From NCBI GenBank assembly GCA_030636255.1, contig DAOVXH010000142.1, positions 1 to 5,159 on the forward strand: DNA of 5,159 nucleotides. The letters run 5' to 3'. A program made the translations under genes and the position numbers. A model generated the notes under the pieces. It made no database searches. It had not been told where the DNA came from and saw only the letters and a list, made by a program, of their open reading frames with translations. Shown piece by piece: positions 4,078 through 5,159 of the stretch (positions are counted from its first letter, which is position 1; each line of letters starts with the position of its first letter). The DNA comes from Methanomassiliicoccales archaeon (GTDB lineage: Archaea > Thermoplasmatota > Thermoplasmata > SG8-5).

Positions 4078-5159
4078 TCATCTCGGAGAGAAATCAATAA
4101 CCACGCAAGGGTGTAAACACTTCCCGCACCCTGTGCATTTCTCCGTGTCTATTTCAACTTTAAAATCAACAATCTCCAGGGCATCAAACTCACATCTGGA
4201 CACGCAGATTCCGCAGCCCACGCAGTGCAGGGCCTTCATACGAATTGAGCGCTCATCATTGGAGATTTTTGAGAATCTCTGTATTCTGATTTCATCCTCG
4301 GCTGTAAGTTCCTCAGCCGAGCCAGATATAGGTTTTTCCGGCGGTATCTCAATCTTATTTTGCTTCAGGAATTCAGTCATTCCCCTGGGCGGCATTTTCC
4401 AGCGCCATAGCCCGTATTCCAACCATTCTTTGGGCAGGTTCTTGGCAGTTGCATGGTCAGCAAGGGCGGTCTGCCATTGCTGATTCTGGGTGGAATGTTT
4501 CTGAACTTCCTCCATCTCTCCGAGGTCGCTTGCAGGGCATAGCCAGCACCCGATTCTTTCCATTCCCTTTTCGTATAATGGATTGTATTCTCCCTTCTGC
4601 TGAAATATGTACAGCCAAACAAGTAATGCCGGCCAGTTTTGAATTGGGCTTGCGCCTATTTGTCCCGGAACCCAGGGGTTCTGCCAGACATTGCCTTTCT
4701 CGTATCGCTGGGCAGATTCGTACTGCCTCTGGCCAATGAAACTTAATACGCCGTCAGGAAAATGCTGCCGAATTAAACTGGCTGTAGGTCCAAGTTTGCA
4801 GGTCTTGCAGCACCATCGGAAATCCTTCGCAGGAGGCCCGAAGTGCTCCAATGCTCTCCAGAACGCATCTCCAGCTTCTTCAACAAATAATTCTAAGTCA
4901 TATCTTTCAGCAGCCTTTTTCACGTTCTCCAGTGTCTCTGGAAATTCTAGACCTGTATTGGTAAAAATGAGCTTTGGGCGGATGCCTGCCTCAAGAACCA
5001 GAAGAAGTGTGGCCAGGCTGTCCTTTCCCCCTGAGATTGAAACCGCAACTGGAAGGTCGCTGTATCTGTTCACAGTTTTACGGATATGAGTCTTTGAATT
5101 GCGTCTTTTCTTTTCCAGCTTTCTCTCATTGCCCTTTACAGCGTCAGACCATGTTTGGC
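4078..5159 (-). CDS. PAPS-reductase-like protein with two C-terminal [4Fe-4S] ferredoxin motifs (partial, 5' end outside window)
   Basis: The domain belongs to the PAPS reductase/ATP-pyrophosphatase superfamily, which uses ATP or an adenylylated substrate, often in sulfur transfer. A GTG at 5073 could be taken as a start, but the frame stays open for 28 more codons to the edge (QTWSDAVKGNERK and onward), so the true start is outside. Counting from the Val at 5073: SGGKDS P-loop (14-19), NTGLEFPET (39-47), WCCKTCKLGP (87-96), GQRQYES (114-120) and GCWLCP (175-180). Two ferredoxin motifs follow at Cys284/287/290/294 and Cys313/316/319/323. Cys88-Cys89 and Cys176-x2-Cys179 resemble the [4Fe-4S] ligands of APS reductases, but no C-terminal ECGLH catalytic motif is present. 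It is therefore probably not a standard sulfate-assimilation reductase. Archaea have several such ferredoxin-fused homologues, most without a proven role. It may receive electrons through the ferredoxin domain. Confidence 0.9.
   Translation of the reverse strand, partial: QTWSDAVKGNERKLEKKRRNSKTHIRKTVNRYSDLPVAVSISGGKDSLATLLLVLEAGIRPKLIFTNTGLEFPETLENVKKAAERYDLELFVEEAGDAFWRALEHFGPPAKDFRWCCKTCKLGPTASLIRQHFPDGVLSFIGQRQYESAQRYEKGNVWQNPWVPGQIGASPIQNWPALLVWLYIFQQKGEYNPLYEKGMERIGCWLCPASDLGEMEEVQKHSTQNQQWQTALADHATAKNLPKEWLEYGLWRWKMPPRGMTEFLKQNKIEIPPEKPISGSAEELTAEDEIRIQRFSKISNDERSIRMKALHCVGCGICVSRCEFDALEIVDFKVEIDTEKCTGCGKCLHPCVVIDFSPR

Noticed and set aside
3998..4739. Plus-strand frames opposite the PAPS-reductase-like gene, including one of 161 codons starting at 3998
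   Set aside because: The 161-codon frame crosses the operon promoter and runs antisense to the ferredoxin motifs. No domain is visible and the minus-strand gene explains the bases.
1..5159. CRISPR arrays, tRNA or rRNA genes, insertion sequences, attachment sites
   Set aside because: I saw no regularly spaced repeats, no cloverleaf-like sequence, no transposase motifs and no terminal inverted repeats in this window.

Overview
This window looks archaeal. It holds the three-gene set HMG-CoA synthase, SCP2-type thiolase and DUF35 zinc-ribbon/OB-fold protein, which is the usual archaeal arrangement for the first steps of the mevalonate (isoprenoid lipid) pathway. Start sites carry GGTGAT- and GGAGGTG-type Shine-Dalgarno sequences, and the operon has a TATA-box-like promoter with an almost leaderless start. 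I cannot assign a lineage more exactly than archaeal, possibly euryarchaeal or DPANN. Base composition is moderate, slightly AT-rich by eye.

Layout, left to right. At the left edge is the 3' tail of a plus-strand gene with a hydrophobic C-terminus. It is joined by an ATGA overlap to a 64-residue XRE-type regulator (49-243). All other genes lie on the minus strand. Convergent with the regulator, and overlapping its last bases, is a small unrecognised two-helix membrane protein (about 227-616). The stretch 659-839 has no intact gene but holds the remains of a tiny one-helix membrane protein with a strong ribosome binding site and a broken reading frame. A GNAT acetyltransferase (840-1304), a DUF35 protein (1317-1715), a thiolase (1775-2944) and HMG-CoA synthase (2944-3999) form one tightly packed operon, transcribed from about 4008 downwards. 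Upstream of it is a large PAPS-reductase-like protein with two C-terminal ferredoxin clusters (4078 to the right edge). Its reading frame stays open to the edge, so its true start lies outside the window.

How the genes work together. In archaea, acetoacetyl-CoA thiolase, HMG-CoA synthase and DUF35 form one complex. It passes acetoacetyl-CoA from thiolase to synthase through a shared CoA-binding site. Here the synthase and DUF35 keep their expected key residues, but the thiolase does not. The nucleophilic Cys is Ser87, the second Cys of the HDCF motif is Asn288, and the His of the GHP motif is Asn336, all in an otherwise intact, full-length protein. This is the most interesting observation: the 'thiolase' may be a scaffold or CoA-binding pseudoenzyme, or may have changed chemistry, for example to an aldolase like the Ltp2-DUF35 pairs.

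The operon promoter also carries two clean inverted repeats, one between the TATA box and the predicted start and one upstream of the TATA box. They suggest regulated expression.
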